From Nanobdellota archaeon (GTDB lineage: Archaea > Nanobdellota > Nanobdellia > Pacearchaeales > GW2011-AR1): a stretch of DNA of 6,894 nt. The position numbers were made by a program, and so were the translations under genes. Positions 5,119-6,894 of the stretch are shown one piece after another. The stretch spans positions 1 through 6,894 of the forward strand of contig JAHJMH010000006.1 in assembly GCA_018821425.1 (NCBI GenBank), written 5' to 3'. Numbering within the stretch: position 1 is the first letter of the stretch; every line of letters starts with the position of its first letter. The notes under the pieces were generated by a model. The model saw only the letters and a program-made list of their open reading frames with translations. It was not told the origin of the DNA and searched no databases.

Positions 5119-5785
5119 AAAACCGGATTATAAAGAAATTTATAAAATTGTGAAAGATTTATTTGAGAAGGTAGACTTCTTAAGTTATGGTCCTTTCGAT
5201 GAAACTTATTATACTCTTAGAGTATTTAATGTTGCTGAAAAGATAATGAATCAATTAGATGAAAAATGTGACAAGGAAGCTATTCTTGTTGCAGCACTTC
5301 TCCATGATGTAGGAAAAATAAAATTGAATTTTGATTTATTATTTAAGGGTGGAGAATTTTTAGGAAGTTTTTCTGAAGAATGGCGTAAACATTCTAAAAT
5401 AAGTGTAGAATTTGCCGGAGAGATTCTTGCTAATTTGAACTATCCCTCAGACTTTTTAACAAGAGTATTATATCTTATAGAAAATCATGACCTTCGTGGA
5501 GACAAAATGAAAGAAAGGACTATTGAATTAAAAGTTCTTCAAGACGCTGATTTAATTGCAGACTTAGGAATGACCGGATTTATAAGACCATTTCTTTATG
5601 GAGGAAAATATAAGAGGTCTGTGATAAAATCTATAGCATTTATAAAAACTGAGGATAGAACTGCAGGTGGAACAAAGCTTAATTTGGAACTTTCAAAAAA
5701 AATTGCCAAAAAAGAAATGGATACTCAAAAAAGACTTGTGGACGAAATTTCGGAAGGTCTAAAAAATAGTTATTTTGAACTTTAG
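5102..5785 (+). CDS. HD-domain metal-dependent phosphohydrolase
   Basis: The 227-aa protein carries an HD domain at about 35-150: the defining AALLHDVGK with His68-Asp69 and Lys72, then His97 (RKHSKIS), His129 (IENHD) and Asp148 (QDADLIAD), the ordered metal ligands of the superfamily. The position that usually holds the first His (HxxRV) appears here as Tyr37 in YTLRV, so one metal ligand may be missing or replaced. HD proteins hydrolyse phosphate esters of nucleotides and similar compounds; the substrate cannot be inferred. The C-terminus (about 170-227) is a Lys/Glu-rich helical extension. No membrane segments or signal are seen. The ATG at 5102 lies inside the end of the upstream small gene, suggesting translational coupling. 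The stop overlaps the convergent neighbour by 4 bases. Confidence 0.92.
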   Translation: MTDQDKKPDYKEIYKIVKDLFEKVDFLSYGPFDETYYTLRVFNVAEKIMNQLDEKCDKEAILVAALLHDVGKIKLNFDLLFKGGEFLGSFSEEWRKHSKISVEFAGEILANLNYPSDFLTRVLYLIENHDLRGDKMKERTIELKVLQDADLIADLGMTGFIRPFLYGGKYKRSVIKSIAFIKTEDRTAGGTKLNLELSKKIAKKEMDTQKRLVDEISEGLKNSYFEL

Positions 5786-6048
5786 AAATAAAAATTATTC
5801 TCAAATATTAAGAAGTTAGTGGGTCTAGTTTGCAATAAATAAAGATCATCTCCTTTTATGGCCCATTCAACATCTTGTGATGCTCCTAATGATTTTTCCA
5901 AACTTTTTCCAACCCCATGAATCCTAGAAATAACCTCTGCACCATTTAAGTTCTGAAACTCATTCGAAGTCGCTGAACTCGTGGAAATCAACGAAATTAT
6001 TAAAATGACTAAAACCGCAATTAGTAATGAGCTTCCTTTATTCTCCAT
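5782..6048 (-). CDS. Membrane-leader protein with only the tail of a PEP synthase ATP-binding domain (likely remnant)
   Basis: The 88-aa product joins two unrelated-looking parts. Residues 1-24 are MENKGSSLLI followed by a strongly hydrophobic run, a signal anchor that also fits an archaeal class III (pilin-type) signal with Lys-Gly before the core. Residues 48-77 read KSLEKSLGASQDVEWAIKGD then LYLLQTRPTN, the pattern that closes the N-terminal nucleotide-binding domain of phosphoenolpyruvate synthase and pyruvate phosphate dikinase (QDIEWA...LYILQTRP). The several hundred residues that normally precede it, and the swivelling His and PEP-binding domains that normally follow, are absent, so no PEP synthase activity is expected. 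I read it as an internally deleted gene, possibly still expressed. An A/T box at 6067-6074 lies upstream. Its end overlaps the HD gene by 4 bases. Confidence 0.6.
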   Translation of the reverse strand: MENKGSSLLIAVLVILIISLISTSSATSNEFQNLNGAEVISRIHGVGKSLEKSLGASQDVEWAIKGDDLYLLQTRPTNFLIFENNFYF

Positions 6049-6066
6049 CTTATTTTTACATTCTGA

Positions 6067-6074
6067 ATATATTT
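6067..6074 (-). promoter_or_regulatory. Possible TATA box of the 6048 gene
   Basis: AAATATAT on the minus strand, ending 19 bases before the ATG at 6048. The sequence is a better TATA match than its surroundings, but the distance is slightly shorter than for the other promoters here. Confidence 0.4.
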
Positions 6075-6135
6075 GATTTGGTTGTCGCGAAACTATTTAA
6101 TAATTTCTGTGGTTCATATAGATTAGAAAAAAGAG

Positions 6136-6675
6136 TTACTCAACACAGCAAACTTGCTCGGGGGTTTGGGGCTCGTCTGTTGGAGCTACAACAAACCTTA
6201 TTATACCATTTATAGAACTACATTGGTCTTCAGAGTTAGGAGTATCCCAAACTCCCCCAAGACCAGATACGCAGGTGTTATCCACTTCGGGTCTGTTATT
6301 ACAGTCAATAGTTGAACATTTTTTAACTCCCAATTGTGTATAAAGGGGGCTATTAGCAAAACCATAACAGGATCCTTTCGCCAAATTTTCACCCGCGCTC
6401 AATTCGAAATCACACCAATCATTTATCTGAACTGCGTTGCACCAAGAATCGCAAGTTTGGACGAGAGAATTTACTGTTGTTGACTGGATGGGTGATTCTG
6501 ACACTTCATCTTCCCTAGTAAAAAGAAAAAACGCTCCAACGATTATTATCAATACAAAAACAGCTACTATTGCGACGACGAGATTTTTGTTTTCCATTAG
6601 ATGATGTACGGGGCCTCTTTTATGATTTGGGTATGTAGGGTTATGCGGCGCATGATGAGTCGGATGATGTTTCAT
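6136..6675 (-). CDS. Membrane-anchored, His-rich then Cys-rich exported protein of unknown function
   Basis: The 179-aa protein has three parts. Residues 1-25 hold eight histidines (H3, 4, 7, 8, 11, 18, 24, 25) with Pro and Asn. A single hydrophobic segment follows (about 31-52). The rest (about 53-179) holds ten cysteines (75, 79, 88, 103, 120, 125, 135, 152, 176, 177) and several Trp, consistent with a disulfide-bonded domain outside the membrane. The His-rich part, probably cytoplasmic (N-in, C-out), could bind metal. No family is recognised. Met27 (MENKNLVV) would be an alternative start giving a plain signal anchor and losing the His region; I prefer 6675 because GAGGG lies just upstream and a T/A-rich box lies at 6710-6718. 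The spacing of GAGGG is only 3 bases, so the choice is not firm. No operon link to 6048 is visible beyond the shared direction and an 87-base gap. Confidence 0.8.
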   Translation of the reverse strand: MKHHPTHHAPHNPTYPNHKRGPVHHLMENKNLVVAIVAVFVLIIIVGAFFLFTREDEVSESPIQSTTVNSLVQTCDSWCNAVQINDWCDFELSAGENLAKGSCYGFANSPLYTQLGVKKCSTIDCNNRPEVDNTCVSGLGGVWDTPNSEDQCSSINGIIRFVVAPTDEPQTPEQVCCVE

Positions 6676-6678
6676 AGT

Positions 6679-6683
6679 CCCTC
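6679..6683 (-). promoter_or_regulatory. Shine-Dalgarno-like GAGGG before the 6675 start
   Basis: GAGGG on minus, 3 bases before the ATG at 6675. It complements part of the archaeal 16S tail, but the spacer is shorter than usual. It is the only purine-rich ribosome-site candidate next to a start in this window. Confidence 0.35.
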
Positions 6684-6693
6684 TTTTATAACC

Positions 6694-6707
6694 TGTTTAA
6701 TTAAACA
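6694..6707. promoter_or_regulatory. 14-bp perfect palindrome, candidate operator
   Basis: TGTTTAATTAAACA is fully self-complementary. It lies between the T/A promoter box (6710-6718) and the 6675 start, where a dimeric regulator would block transcription. Palindromes made of A/T occur by chance in AT-rich DNA, but the 14-base length with G/C at position 2 is more than usual. Confidence 0.4.
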
Positions 6708-6709
6708 TC

Positions 6710-6718
6710 TTTTTTAAA
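6710..6718 (-). promoter_or_regulatory. T/A-rich promoter box of the 6675 gene
   Basis: TTTAAAAAA on minus. It ends 35 bases before the ATG, predicting a short leader of about 10 bases that would include the GAGGG motif. This differs from the leaderless genes in the window. Confidence 0.45.
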
Positions 6719-6776
6719 TCTTCAGTTTTTGAACTGCAAGAAATAATTTTTTAGGGATATCATTATGCGCTAAAGA

Positions 6777-6893
6777 TCAATCTTCCTTTTTGTTTTTATC
6801 AGATAGTTCCCCCTTCCAAATCTCCTCAAACTTTTCATGATATTTTAACATAAAGGGATTAAAATATTCCTTGTCGAATTCAACAAGTTCATC
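6777..6893 (-). CDS. Partial gene, C-terminal 38 aa of an unknown protein
   Basis: An open minus-strand frame enters from the right edge and ends at TGA (6777-6779). The visible tail is strongly charged: DELVEFDKEYFNPF, then MLKYHEKFEEIW, and ends in a Lys/Asp run. It looks helical and acidic/basic mixed, as in many cytoplasmic C-termini. No family can be recognised from this length. Its start is outside the window. It reads in the same direction as the 6675 gene and lies 101 bases before it, with the 6675 promoter in between, so the two are probably separate transcripts. Confidence 0.6.
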   Translation of the reverse strand, partial: DELVEFDKEYFNPFMLKYHEKFEEIWKGELSDKNKKED

Positions 6894-6894
6894 G

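Noticed and set aside
6027..6215. Plus-strand 62-codon frame between the two right-end membrane genes.
   Set aside because: Overlaps the starts and ends of two better supported minus-strand genes; no promoter and no family.
1..6894. tRNA, rRNA, CRISPR array or transposase gene.
   Set aside because: No TTCGA-type arm with cloverleaf, no regularly spaced repeats, and no DDE, Y1 or TnpB motifs in any frame.

Overview
The window looks like chromosomal DNA from a compact, AT-rich archaeon. Two genes point to Archaea: a short aIF5B-type translation initiation factor without the long bacterial N-terminus, and ribosomal protein eS6, which bacteria lack. The promoters agree: several genes have an A/T box of the TTTAAAAA type ending about 22 bases before the ATG, as expected for leaderless archaeal transcripts. 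The AT-richness, near-zero spacing between genes and many small unknown membrane or secreted proteins suggest a DPANN lineage (Pacearchaeota/Woesearchaeota-like). That lineage is inference; the archaeal origin is well supported.

Layout. At the left edge is a two-gene operon on the plus strand (2-1338): the C-terminal part of a possible nucleotidyltransferase-fold protein, joined by an ATGA overlap to an alpha/beta hydrolase. aIF5B follows with its own promoter (1384-3168). A small DUF2283 gene converges on it (3188-3391, minus). A 307-base gene-free stretch (3392-3698) holds divergent promoters, an exact 16-bp promoter repeat and a strong hairpin resembling a REP or IS200/IS605-end element. 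eS6 follows (3699-4181), converging on an uncharacterised multi-pass membrane protein (4198-4863, minus). That gene shares a promoter box with a small plus-strand gene that seems to carry a one-base frameshift (about 4879-5118), overlapped by an HD-domain phosphohydrolase (5102-5785). The right end reads on the minus strand: a membrane-leader protein carrying only the tail of a PEP-synthase domain (5782-6048), a His-rich then Cys-rich membrane-anchored protein (6136-6675), and the C-terminus of an unknown gene at the edge (6777-6893).

Working together. aIF5B (subunit joining) and eS6 (small subunit) form a translation core, here separated by DUF2283 and the repeat-bearing gap. The other genes form no recognisable pathway. 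I see no clear new multi-gene system. The most interesting points are the hairpin and promoter repeat between DUF2283 and eS6, the likely frameshifted small gene at 4913, and the truncated PEP-synthase chimera.
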